This document shows positions 7,692 to 19,500 of a stretch of DNA of 36,181 bases, piece after piece; within the stretch, counting starts at the first letter, position 1; each line of letters opens with the position of its first letter. This DNA comes from a virus, in the IMG/VR virus record IMGVR_UViG_3300022602_000246, positions 1-36,181 of that record; one strand, given 5' to 3'. Below the pieces are notes generated by a model that made no database searches, had not been told where the DNA came from, and saw only the letters and a list, made by a program, of their open reading frames with translations. The translations under genes and the position numbers were made by a program.

Positions 7692-9911
7692 TTAAATATT
7701 ACCAGTAAAAATTATATAGTTGATAGTCAAATATGGATTCATAATATTAACTGGAGAATTTGAACTACCATTCACTCCACCAGTATTTAAAATTGCAGAT
7801 CCTGTACCTGCGCCGCCGGTAGTTCCTTTGTTTGGCTGAGACGTGCTATCAGGCGCTTCGTTAGGAGTATTAACAGCAAAATATTGACTATGCCCATTAT
7901 TAAGCGTATGAGTATGATCAGGCAAATTACTCGGTGTCAAGGTAGTAGTGCCTGTAGCAGCTGTATTGCCTAAGCCAACGACACTTGCTGTAGATTCGTT
8001 AACACGTTTAGCAGAAGAACTTGCATTGCCATTTAAGTCTGTTGTGGTACTGATTAAATTACCAGATCCATCTGAACTTGGTACTGTATTGTTGTTATTC
8101 ATGTTGTCTGCACCTAGAGGAAATCTTCCTCTAAGGTCAGGTAATGCAAATGTTCCTGCGCCTTTTAATAAAGTTTGATCTTTGTATGTAAATAAAATTT
8201 TTGAATAAAGTGTAGAATATTCACTAATTAAAACTTCAGAACCATCGCATAATAGATATCCGGTAGGCACAGTTGTACCAGCAAATGGTAAAATTGTCCC
8301 TACCGGTATTACTGGTACATGAGATAACAATACCGACTTTGGCATTTGCAACAACCCAGTACCAGAACGATATACTAATATTGTATCTGTATCAAATGAA
8401 TCAGTTGCTGGTGTTTTAGCAGAAACAAAATTTTCACTAATCTGTGTACTAAAAATTGCTGTACCATTTTCAGTTTGACCGTTGAAACTAACTGTATTAC
8501 TAGTTACATCTCCAATAATGCTGAATACTGTAGGACTTGCTAGTCCTGCCGACGTACCATTAACACTACCTTCTAATGTTCCTGTAAATAATCCGGCAAA
8601 ATTACCAGAAAAATTTGTAGCATATATATTTCTAAACGGTCTAGTAGCTGTTCCAATATCATATACCGGAACTGAAACATTTGGTAGATTCAATGCCGTT
8701 GCTTCTGTTGAATTAGTTGTATACCCTGGTACCAATACTGATGCAGGGACAGGAGTTCCGCTACTGTCTACATTGCTAAGTGTAGCTTGTCCATAGGCAG
8801 TAATTTTTCCTTTAAAATTACTGTCTAAACCGACACTTAAACCACCCTGGGTAACAATACTACCGGTTGCTGTTGTAAATGGAGTCGCTCTAGTATAGGT
8901 ACTATTAGTAGTTCCTGTAACATTCAAACCAGTACTAGCTGTAATTAATCCTGTAACATCCAATTCCGATTGAGGTGCAATGTTATTAATACCGACTCTC
9001 TGACTAGCATCAACATGCAAAACTGTGTTAGTTGCTCCGGATGAATTAGTTAATTTTACATTAAGACTAGTTCCGCTAAGAGTAGACTTTAAAGTAGGAC
9101 TACCATTTTCAATATCAATTACAAATCCCAAATTTGCACCAAGTTGTAATCCCTGATCTGATCTAATATTCAATTGATTATTGGAGGTACTGATAACATC
9201 ACTTCTTAAAAAGTTAGTGGCATCCACAACAATGTTGTTAACTAATAACGCATCTGAAGAACTTGCTGTTCCATAAAATCTAGTAGGGAACGGATTAGTA
9301 GTCGAATTGTATGTGGAATCGACAGAACTTAAATTTATACCTTCATAAATTGTGCTAAATCCGGCTATTGGAATTTTTGGAATAAATTTCTCTTTACTAA
9401 TAATTGAAATTAAATTATTATTAGCATACATTCCAATAACATAATGAGTAACGTTGTTTGTGTCGATTATAGAATCAACTATAGGTCCTGTACTAGTTCC
9501 TGTGCTGAATTGCGGTCCAATAAGTACCCATGAACCGCCAGTAAACAAATATAATTGATTAGTTGCAGTGTTGGCCCAAAGATCGCCAGCAATACTATTT
9601 GCAATTGCCGGTGCACTTGCACTCTTTTTTAAATTACCTGCGGTTGACCAGCTTGTACTATCATAAACTTTTAGTACATTAACACTAGTATCGTACCATA
9701 ACTGTCCTTGAACAGGATTAATCGGAGCAGTTGGGGCTGCAAAATTTTCTAATAAGTGTAATAAATCATCTGCAATTATTGGAGCATAGCCTGGATAGCC
9801 TCGGCCAGCAAAGCCAAGACTAGTGTCGCTGTTATTAACTGTACCATCCGCTACTTGAATTGGTTGTTTGTTAGGATTAGTAGCATCAGTAAATTGAACT
9901 TGATATGTCAT
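7692..9911 (-). CDS. Tail fibre/adhesin with phage tail-collar domain (739 residues)
   Basis: The N-terminus carries the shared adhesin module (DTSLGFAGRGYPGYAP, DDLLHLLENFAAPTAP, GQLWYDTSVNVLKVYDS, GDLWANTATNQLYLFTGG), then VDSIIDTNNVTHYVIGMY and IAGFSTIYEGINLS. Around residues 305-325 is RVGINNIAPQSELDVTG, a common fibre repeat also present in the 643-residue paralogue as RVGIYNINPQAMLDVAG. The C-terminal third is a phage tail-collar (MdpB-like) domain: VPVGTILPFAGTTVPTGYLL from about 530, CDGS, FALPDLRGRFPLG, then LPDHTHTLNNGH and NPYLTINYIIFTG at the end. The HTH and GH histidines are placed like metal-binding residues of fibre tips. The inferred role is a receptor-binding short fibre comparable in position to T4 gp12. 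AAGGAG (9918-9923) precedes the start and overlaps the previous stop. Confidence 0.87.
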   Translation of the reverse strand: MTYQVQFTDATNPNKQPIQVADGTVNNSDTSLGFAGRGYPGYAPIIADDLLHLLENFAAPTAPINPVQGQLWYDTSVNVLKVYDSTSWSTAGNLKKSASAPAIANSIAGDLWANTATNQLYLFTGGSWVLIGPQFSTGTSTGPIVDSIIDTNNVTHYVIGMYANNNLISIISKEKFIPKIPIAGFSTIYEGINLSSVDSTYNSTTNPFPTRFYGTASSSDALLVNNIVVDATNFLRSDVISTSNNQLNIRSDQGLQLGANLGFVIDIENGSPTLKSTLSGTSLNVKLTNSSGATNTVLHVDASQRVGINNIAPQSELDVTGLITASTGLNVTGTTNSTYTRATPFTTATGSIVTQGGLSVGLDSNFKGKITAYGQATLSNVDSSGTPVPASVLVPGYTTNSTEATALNLPNVSVPVYDIGTATRPFRNIYATNFSGNFAGLFTGTLEGSVNGTSAGLASPTVFSIIGDVTSNTVSFNGQTENGTAIFSTQISENFVSAKTPATDSFDTDTILVYRSGTGLLQMPKSVLLSHVPVIPVGTILPFAGTTVPTGYLLCDGSEVLISEYSTLYSKILFTYKDQTLLKGAGTFALPDLRGRFPLGADNMNNNNTVPSSDGSGNLISTTTDLNGNASSSAKRVNESTASVVGLGNTAATGTTTLTPSNLPDHTHTLNNGHSQYFAVNTPNEAPDSTSQPNKGTTGGAGTGSAILNTGGVNGSSNSPVNIMNPYLTINYIIFTGNI

Positions 9912-9921
9912 TTCAATCTCC

Positions 9922-10533
9922 TTATACCGACACTAAGCCCGTAAGGCTCTGAATACGTACAGTATAATCTATTTGCACTAGTCGATTTAAACTTTTTAAC
10001 ACCGGATGAAAAATTACATGTGTTAGTAATAAACTATCGCCTGTTGTACTATAGGATCTTAAACCTAATTCATCAAATGTATATGTGCTATTTGTACCAT
10101 TAACAGTATCAAAAGCACTTTGACCGCTAGGCTCACCGTAGTCTAGTAAACAAGTAACAAACACATCGGTATAGTTTGTTCCAGTAACGTGTCTAACTTC
10201 TGTAAAATTTCTAGTTGGATCTGTATTTGTTCCGCTGGTAGGATCGACTATTTTACTATAAGTATTATTATACAGACTGGCATTTGAACCACTAGTATTT
10301 GGAGTCAAATATGTTATTATACCTGTAGGATCGATTGCTGTACCGCCATTACCAAAGTCCATTTGATAAACAAATCCGCCAGTAGTCGAATTAGCAAGCG
10401 AACTTGCCAACGCAATACTCATGTTTTCGTAATGAATTGCATTACGTTTGTTAATATATATTTCGTTAGAAACAGGATCAAAGATCTTTATATGACCTTC
10501 TATATGGATTCCGGTTGCGTCGTTAGTCTGCAT
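9922..10533 (-). CDS. Baseplate/tail structural protein, unknown (203 residues)
   Basis: A conserved-looking aquatic T4-like phage protein lying between the giant tail gene and the adhesins. The N-terminus (GIHIEGHIKIFDPVSNEIYIN) suggests a beta-rich attachment domain. The middle contains FVYQMDFGNGGTAIDPTG and an NNTYSKIVDPTSG stretch. The C-terminus (LTHVIFHPVLKSLNRLVQIDYTV) reads as the last strands of a beta sandwich. It has no signal, membrane segment or enzymatic motif. The position corresponds roughly to T4 gp8-gp9, small proteins linking wedge and fibres, but I see no sequence match to either. A GATAAATA octamer 20 bases before its ATG makes it first gene of a late unit that continues into two adhesin genes after 10-base and 1-base gaps. 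Confidence 0.75.
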   Translation of the reverse strand: MQTNDATGIHIEGHIKIFDPVSNEIYINKRNAIHYENMSIALASSLANSTTGGFVYQMDFGNGGTAIDPTGIITYLTPNTSGSNASLYNNTYSKIVDPTSGTNTDPTRNFTEVRHVTGTNYTDVFVTCLLDYGEPSGQSAFDTVNGTNSTYTFDELGLRSYSTTGDSLLLTHVIFHPVLKSLNRLVQIDYTVRIQSLTGLVSV

Positions 10534-10553
10534 GTTAATCTCTCTTTATCTAA

Positions 10554-10561
10554 TATTTATC
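10554..10561 (-). promoter_or_regulatory. T4-type late promoter octamer before the 203-residue gene
   Basis: The - strand reads GATAAATA, one mismatch from TATAAATA, in the 55-base gap after the giant gene and 20 bases before the ATG at 10533. It would give the adhesin genes a supply of transcript independent of the 15-kb gene upstream. Confidence 0.65.
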
Positions 10562-10588
10562 TGGTATTATTATCTGGGCATTTTATCA

Positions 10589-13500
10589 TTAACTCTTGTA
10601 GCTTGAATACCAAATTCCTGGAGCAGCTTTTAAGAATTGTGCAATTTTAGTATCATCATGTATAATACTAGTAGCATTATCCCAAGCAACTCCAGTAGTT
10701 TTTACTACTGTAATTTGAGTTCCAATTGATAATAAATTAGTTAACGTTATTTTTGGAGTAGTACCGTCTACTGAAAAATCTGCTTGTCCTGTACCGTCTA
10801 TGTTTTGATTCATTACAACATCACCGGCAGGACTATAAGGTGCAACATTTACATTAAACACGCTATAAGGTTCTTTCTTAAGTCTGATATTTCCAATAAA
10901 GAATGCCCAATAAGCAGAATCATTATTGAAGACAGAACTGCTAGTATGCGATACAATACAGCGATATGTGTAACTTCCGTTATTAACAATTGTGCCAATA
11001 GTATATGAGGTATTAGCAGACCAAACAGCACTAGTGTCATATCCGCCTACAAATACTTCAATCTCGTTAACCGATTTAGGAATAAATCCTAACGGAACAG
11101 TATCTGTTCCATTTGATACAATTGTACTTGTACTAACTGAATCTTGATAAGGTATAGTTTCTGTTCTACCTATATCTTGAACAAAAGTACCTGCACGAAC
11201 AAAATTGTTAACACCAGTTCCAAGTGTGCCTCGACGTAAATTAATTAAACTGTTGCCTATCTTGCCAAAATATTCAATACGTTCGCCACGTATTTCAATA
11301 ACCCCTGCAATGTTTGCATTTTGCACAGGTTCTTCAAAATTACTAGCATCTTCTAATTCAATATTTTGGCTGTTCCAATACAAATCATTAACTAATTTAG
11401 TACGCTTGTTAGCATTTAAACGTTTATAAGTTGTTCTATTAAGAATGTCTTTAAATTGCATATAAGATATACCAGGCTTAATGACGTTGCTACCAAATGT
11501 CATTAGTGTAACAGTATCGGTTATACCAGGATTAGTAGTTAACTTAATGCTTGTGTGATCGTCATTTAATTTATAATCAACACCTGGTGTTAATAGTGTG
11601 GTATTTACAATCACCCAAACATATTTTTCATTTAATACACTTCTATCTAACACAATAGTTCCGCCAACAATCGATTGGTAAGAATAAAACTCCATAGAAT
11701 CCGGAGTTAAATTTACACTAGAATCCACTGTGATGGTAGTTCTTTGCAAATCTAAAGTATCGTGTTGGTATGCGCTGAATACTTCTACAACGTCTGTACT
11801 AAAATAAGGCCTAGAAAATGTTATTTGTTTAGTAGAAGGATCAAATATGTATCCTTGACCAGTGTTTACACTAATTACCAGTTGATTGCCTGAATATTGT
11901 TTGTAAGCTTCTCTGGTAATTTTAATTGATACACCGCCTAAATCAAGTACATAATCTTTGCCGTTAACTAATACAACTCCAGAAACACTTACAACAACAT
12001 CGGTTGCTGATACTGTGTATGGAGCCACGCGATTATTATCGATGTTATAAGTTAGTCTGTTACTACCGATAGTAAAGTATACCGACACGGGCGCTGGAAG
12101 AATATGTTGATTAACACGAACCAACATATTAGGTTCATTAGGCAACGTTTCCCCAATAGGATATGCCAATGTGTAAGTAGTATTTCCATTTGCGGCAATA
12201 GTTTCTGTATTAGTAATTGCAAAAGTTGGCTGATTTCCGCTAACAATAATGTAATTGATTAGTGCTCCAGCTACAGGTGCATTAATAAATCTAATGCCAA
12301 CTAAATTACTTAATGAATATGACTGGTCTGTTTTAAATAATTGTACATTACTTGCAATACCATTCACATAAACCGCAGACGAAATGCTATCTAGCCACGG
12401 TGCTTTTGTAACAAATTCAGTAGTTGTTCCGTCGCCGACAAAATAATCAATATCTAAGATATTCTCTCCTGCATATCCAATATTAAAGATTGTTACAAGT
12501 TGCCCTTCAGTAGGAATAGTGTTAAGTGTAATTGTCTGATTTTTGTAATCAACAGTGTAATCAGAATTATACGTTTTTATTGTGTTATCAACTTTAACAA
12601 TAATTGAACGCTCACTACTTAAAAGTTCTTTTATATTAAAAGTTGCATTTGTACCCAATGCAATATAATTTTCAACATCAATTTTTGCACTACCTGAAGT
12701 AGGTCTTTCGTATACTTTAACCACAAGTGCATCTACTACTTGTCCTGGAACAACTTCTTCAGGTGCTGGGCTAGTAGTCGGTGTAACAAATCCGTCACCG
12801 TCTATGATAATATCGTCTGCATTAAAACCATTTGCTGTAAGGTAAACACCGTGAAGACTAGTTAAATCGCCACTAGTTATGTATGTGTCTGCATTAGTTG
12901 ATGCAATGGTGCCATCACTAGTACTCTGACGTAGTATAATTATACTACCATCATTTTCTGGTGCATAAGTTAATGGAACATTTATTGTATAAGTTACACT
13001 ACCGTCTGCAAATGTGTTAACTGTTAGATATTGTGAATCTGTTCTCGATATAGTCACAGCAGGCATAATAGCATAAGGATTTGTTGGAGATACTCCAGTA
13101 TTTGTATCAAAATCTTCTGCGTCTATACGCATACCGACACCAAAGTAACCAGAAATAATAAGTGTACTACCGGCAGGAACAGGATTAGTCAATAACAAAG
13201 TACCGGTTGGAAACGATGATGCTTCTGTCGGTTGTTGTAGTACTCTAGTAAATGTAAAACTAACACCATTCAGTACACTAGAATATAATATCTGACTTAA
13301 TTCTACTGTAGAATTCACAGTATCTATAGACACTACAGTTATATTATATCCAAGAATAGAATTCTGTGTACTAGTAACATCATCGTTGACTTTTATATTA
13401 GTAACAGAATCTAAATATAAAGTTGTTGAACCTGCAACATTTCCGCTAAATGCAAGAATCTCTCCGCTTAATATAATTAAAGACGGTGCAAAACTTAGAT

Positions 13501-16500
13501 ATAAAGTTGTAGAATTTTGAACTTTAGTCACATACTGTGTGTTAAACCCGTTACCGACAACACCCATTCCTACTTCAATGCCTGTTGTGTCTGTAACAGT
13601 TAAAATTGTTCCTAACGAAAAGAATGTGTATGAACCAGTTGCATCTAAGAATAAATTATTAGATAAAATCACTTCTGTATCTGTATAATCTATAACAGTT
13701 GTACCAAACTCTACACCTGTACCAGACACATATTGTCCTATAACAATGTTTGTTGTACTAGCAAATGTAATTGTAGATTGTCCTGCAACACCCAATGTCG
13801 ATACTAACGAAGATTGAATGTTTGTAGATATTGAGAATAAATCAATTTCTGGATTAGCAACATTTGTCTGTACTGTAACGTGTGCGGGTGTTTGCGCAGC
13901 AACTATTGTTTGAACTGTAGCTTCTACCGGAAACAGATATAAATTAAATGGATATACTGTTTGCACACCATCTGATACTACTGATGTCGAAATTCGTTCA
14001 GTATAGTACACATTAATTTCAGTTCCTAGGGCTGGAGTATAAGGTAAAGTAAAATTATAAGTGGTACCAGCACTAACTGTTACAATGTAGTCATTAAATG
14101 CAGGATCAAATATATCCCAACCCTGAGTTGCATAGGTAAATTCTCCCCAACCTTGTCCTACATCAAATCCAAGATTGCCTACAACTGTTCCACCATAATC
14201 GATACCAGTCATTAACTGATTTAAATCTTTTCCTAACTCGCCAGTTACAGGATTATAGAAAAAATTAATTCTATCTGCTGCATTTAATAACGAAATATCT
14301 TTTTTGTATTGTACAACAATAGTAGATCCAGTTGGTGGAGCTGTAGTAAATGTCACTGTTCCTGCATATTGTGTATAACCATCTTTGATCGAGCTAGTAA
14401 TGGCTAACTTGTATAATTCTCTTAGCACAAGTATACCGTTAATTGTAACAGTAGATTGGCCCACTCGAATATCAGGTGCCCACTCTAACGGGAATTGAAG
14501 TAATGAGCCCGATCCCGTAAATGTATTTGTAACATCTATATTTGTAATATAGTTAGTATAAGTCAATCTATCAAATTTTATCCCAACAAGATTAGATCTA
14601 ACTACACTATTGCCAATTATTGCAACTGCTCTTGCAGCTACTCCGCCTTCACTGAGCCCACCAACAATAGCTACGGTAGGAGCTGTTAAATATCCACTTC
14701 CAGAAGTTAACAATATTAGTCTATTAATAACACCATTTGTAAAATATGCTACTGCTGTTGCGCCGGTGCCACTATTGCTTGTAAATACAATCTGTGGCTC
14801 TGTAATATATCCAGAACCGCTGTTGACAATTTTTAAATCGATAACACTATATCCGGCATTATCTAACCAGAATTTCCAAGGATAAGAATTTATTTGTGAC
14901 GAATCAATATTAATTTTCTCATCAACTAGCTGTGTATGGATTAAACTCAGCTGATTATTTGTATAAACTGGTGGTAAATCAAAGTCTGTTACTGCGGATT
15001 CTGCTGTATCTAACGCTGTGTAATCACTAATATATTCTCTAATTTTAGTTTTGTACGGCTTAACTTCATTTACATAGTCTTGGAAGTTACTTAGATTATC
15101 AACAGGATAGTAAACTGGTTGACCTAAAGTTCCTACATTATGTGTTGCTCGAACAAAACTTGTTTTGAAAATCCAATCAAGATAAAGTTGTTCGCTATGT
15201 GCATAACGAACACTTCTAAAGAATAAATCTAAATAAGTACCTTTTAGTGTATTGATAAAGATATCGTTCTTTAGTGTTGTCAATATTAATCTTAACTCTG
15301 TGGCAGCTTTAACGTCAAATGCGCCGCCATCGTAAATACTTGCATCGTATCCTACAGCAGTAAAATCAGTTTGATACAAACTACTACTTAATTGTATTGT
15401 ACCATTTTGTATTCCTACAACGCTATAGCTTAAAGTCCAATCAACACTAGTTGAATCTGCATACTTGTAGAGAAGTTCCCAACCTCCAGTATTAACTGTT
15501 AATACTTTTACAATTTCTCCTACCGACACTGAAATAGAATTTAAGTCAGTGTAGGTTTGTACACTATGATCTGCTGCTGTAAATTGAGTGGCTGTGTACA
15601 ATATTTTGCCTGTTGAATCAGTATAAGAACCGTACCAATCAATGTAACTCCAATAATTTCTAACATCGTAACTTTGTGTTAAAATTCTAGACCATAATCC
15701 TGTAGTTAATCCCGATGCGTTATCAACATAAGTTGGATCAAAAGAATATATACTCCAACTTCCATCGGCTTGTGAATCGCTATGCACTAATACACTATAA
15801 TCTCTAACTGTACAGGTTGTTGTATCATCATAACCATATCCCGGAGATATTACTGTTGCATTTACAATTCTGCCTAAAGTATCAATGATTGCTCGCACAA
15901 CAGCACCTTTACCTGTACCAATAATATTGATGTAAGGTGCAACTAAGTAACCTTTACCTGGACTTACTACTGTTATTCCTGTAATATTACCATTTGTAAT
16001 AACTGGAATTATAGAAGGACGTTGAAATAATGCTATATTAATATACGATAATTCTACAGAAGTATCTAAGGTTGTATCATACAATCCTGTAATTAAACTA
16101 GGCTCAGTATCATAAGATTCTAACCCTGTTAGATTGTAATTTTTAACAATTTGATTTGATGCTAACGCAATATTAGCAGCTTCTACAAATTCTTTAAGTG
16201 CTTCAACTCGGTTGATGAACATACCCTGACGTGGACGATTTTCAATACCGTATTTTAATTTAACAGGTAAGTTGATATCAGGCACAGGACGGCCTGCTGT
16301 ATCAACTCCGCATAGACTATCTATCCATTTTTGTTCAATAGTATGCGGTAGATCAACAATCGTATCTGTACTAATAAGTTTCCACTGACTGTGGATATTT
16401 CTATGTATACTATCAGTATTCCAGTATTCAACAGCTAATGCAATTTTAGTATCGTTAAGATACTGATATGCATTGACTAAACTAAAAGAATCGTTGCCAA

Positions 16501-19500
16501 TTAATGCCATATAAGTGTATGCAGCATTTTTTGGTTTAGCGATAAGGTTAGAAACAGCTTGTGCAGAAATATGTCTGCCATTTATATTAGGCACTAATGT
16601 TTTATTTTTTACCCAGTAATAGTAAGTGTTTACAAATTTTTTCGTTACTGAATTGTATCGTTGTCGAACTGTATAAGCACTATTACCGTATAAACTTGTT
16701 CCGCTAATACCTAGAGCTAGTCCAGCAGGAGTGTCAGCTTGGGCATCCCATTGACTTGGAGTTAAGTTTGTAGAGATCCATTCGTATATGTCGACGCTTG
16801 CTCCAGGAGCAAGCTGATTCCACACATTGTTTCTATAAGCAACATCTGAAAAATAAGGTGTAACAAATTTAGTTGTTCTTAAATCCCACCATAGTTGTCC
16901 TAGTTGATTGTTGGACCAATATGTGCCATTACTAACTGTTACTCCAACAGTTCCGTCTGAATAAGAATAAACAGCAGGATCGTAAAATGTTTTAAATTTT
17001 ATTTCCTCGTCAGCTGGGCCGGCAATTTTTCCTTGGATTGGATCGATCACATCTAAGTACGTTACTAATTCGTTATTGATTCTATTGTATAAAAATGATT
17101 TTTTAAGTTTACTAACATCCACTACATCGATTTGTGATCTGTATTGTGTCCAACTTAGAGAATTCAACGGTTTAGTATATGCATACACTATTCCAGAATT
17201 AGCATTAGTTTTAACTGTTGCTAACGGAGATCCTACAAAAATATTGTTATTGCCGACAGCAAACCCTAGACCAAATCCATCTAATTGTTGATCTTCATTT
17301 ATTATACTTTCACTATAGACCCATACATCATTGTATCTATCATATACATCAATACGACCACTACCTACAACTGTAGTACTAAATTGTGTAGAATTTTTAT
17401 CAAAAGTTGTTTCTGCTAGAGATTTATTAGATGCAGAATCCGATACATATGATGTACCGTACAATGTCTGGCTATCTGTTAATAAAGAAGAATATACATC
17501 GAATGTAGTTTCAATCGATCCTGCAGCATTTTCACTGTATATCACAAGAGTATTTGAATTATTCATGAAAGCAACTTTGGTTCCAAAGTTACTGCCTAGA
17601 TCGAGATAATGATCTTTTATGTCTTGTACTTTAACATATTGTCCGTTAATAAGTTCATATACACCAACATTGCCGTGTTCGTTTATTTTAGTAGTTGTCG
17701 ATAATTCGTTGCTTATTGCAATAAAATTGCCATCTGACGAAATAGCAGTGCTTGTTCCAAAACTATTATCTAATCCAACTAACGGTTGCGCAGATGACCA
17801 ATTTCCGTCTGTATTTGTAAAAATGTATACTTTTCCAGAAACTCCTCGACTAGCAGATACAACTAGGGTATTAGAATCTGAACTTAAAGAAAGATTAGAT
17901 CCAAAATTACTAAGGTCTTCAGTACCTGTAAATGTTCCTGTAGAGTCATACTGCCATGCTAAACTTGTAAATGTCAATTTTCCATCAGGAGTAGAGTCAG
18001 GCGCTGTTGTTACAATAATCGTAGCTGCACTAATTACAGAATTAACCACAGCATCAAATGAACTAGTACTATTAGAAAATGTTACAGTTGTAATAGTTGG
18101 TGGTAAGTCTTGAATACTTCTAATTAATACAAAACCATTTCCCGAAATGTCTATTCCGGTACTTACCACAGATGTATTACTAAAAATACCGGTACCTGAT
18201 ACTAGTGTACCTGTGGTAATATTTGTTAATGGAATATTGTTATTTTGTGTATCCCTGATATATCTTGGCAAACCACTTATAGGTGGAAATACTAATTTAG
18301 TTAGCACTGAACCTACTAGTTGTCCGCTAGAGAAACCAGTACCACTGATTGTCTGCCCAGCTACTATACCACTAGAACTTAATACCTTAATTGTTTTCCC
18401 TGAACTACCAATGTCATCATAAAATGTAAAAAATTCTGTAACTGTATTGTAGGTTAATTTATAAACTCTGCCTTTTGAATTATTAAATCCGCTGGCGCCG
18501 ACAAACAAATTATCAGTATCAAATACTAGACTAGATCCAAAATTTTCATTAGCTGAAGGAAACGGACTTATGATACTGTCAACTAGTTGATATACGTTGT
18601 TAGCATCTTTTTTGTATAAGCTAATAACACCTTGTTGAGCTAATGTCGAGTTTGTTGCTGTAGAATCTACAGGAATATAAGATATAGGATTCCAATAATA
18701 CAAATCTATACCCGGAGTTGAATTTACAGGAACTGCAAAAGTTGCTTTATAATACATATCCAAATATGACACAATATCACCTTGTGAATACGTATGAGTT
18801 GCATTATAATTTTCTATATATCTTGTGGCTACAAAGCCGGCTAACGGAGAACCGGTTGCAAGCCAACTGCCATCCGAACTGATAGCAAGTGTCGATGCAA
18901 TTGTGCTAAGATCATTGGCATTGTTATTTGCAATGAACGGAGCGTGAATATACTGGCGTTGAGTCCAGGCAACTGATCTACCAACCTTATCGTATACACT
19001 AATTTGACCAGTTCGCATGCTTACTGCAGCAATCGTTCCCCGGGTATTCATTGCAATGGTTCTACCAAATTGTAAATTATTTGACGAAATTATATTTGCA
19101 ACAGAAGATTTTTTATAAACAGGATCATAAATCCAAGATGCCCATTTGCCGTCTCCCTTATCATCAGTCCAGATAAAATCTCCAGCTTTGATATTCTTTG
19201 GCAACATTGTGTCTATGTAATCAATAGAGCCGGCACGTTGTGATACTAGGTTATAAACAACTAAATTAGATGCCTGACTAAACTGAGGAGGTAGTCCTAC
19301 TACTGTAGCAGATACTGTGAATACATTAAGAGTAACACTCGTGATTTTATAAAATCCATTTATACCCGTAATATTTGAACTAATATCTAACATGAGTCCT
19401 ACATAAGAACCTACACTAAATTTTACAAGATCTTGACAGGTAATTGTTAGTACATTGTTGTTATACGTTAATGCATTAACGCGAATCCCTGCATCGGTAA

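Noticed and set aside
3215-9911. Diversity-generating retroelement acting on the fibre genes
   Set aside because: No reverse transcriptase gene and no template/variable repeat pair is visible in the window.
17619-18113. 164-codon open frame on the + strand inside the giant gene
   Set aside because: It is antisense to a continuous 5050-codon frame with clear domain structure. The translation is Val/Pro/Leu-rich, as expected from the complement of Thr/Gly/Asn-rich codons, and no ribosome binding site or family match is seen.
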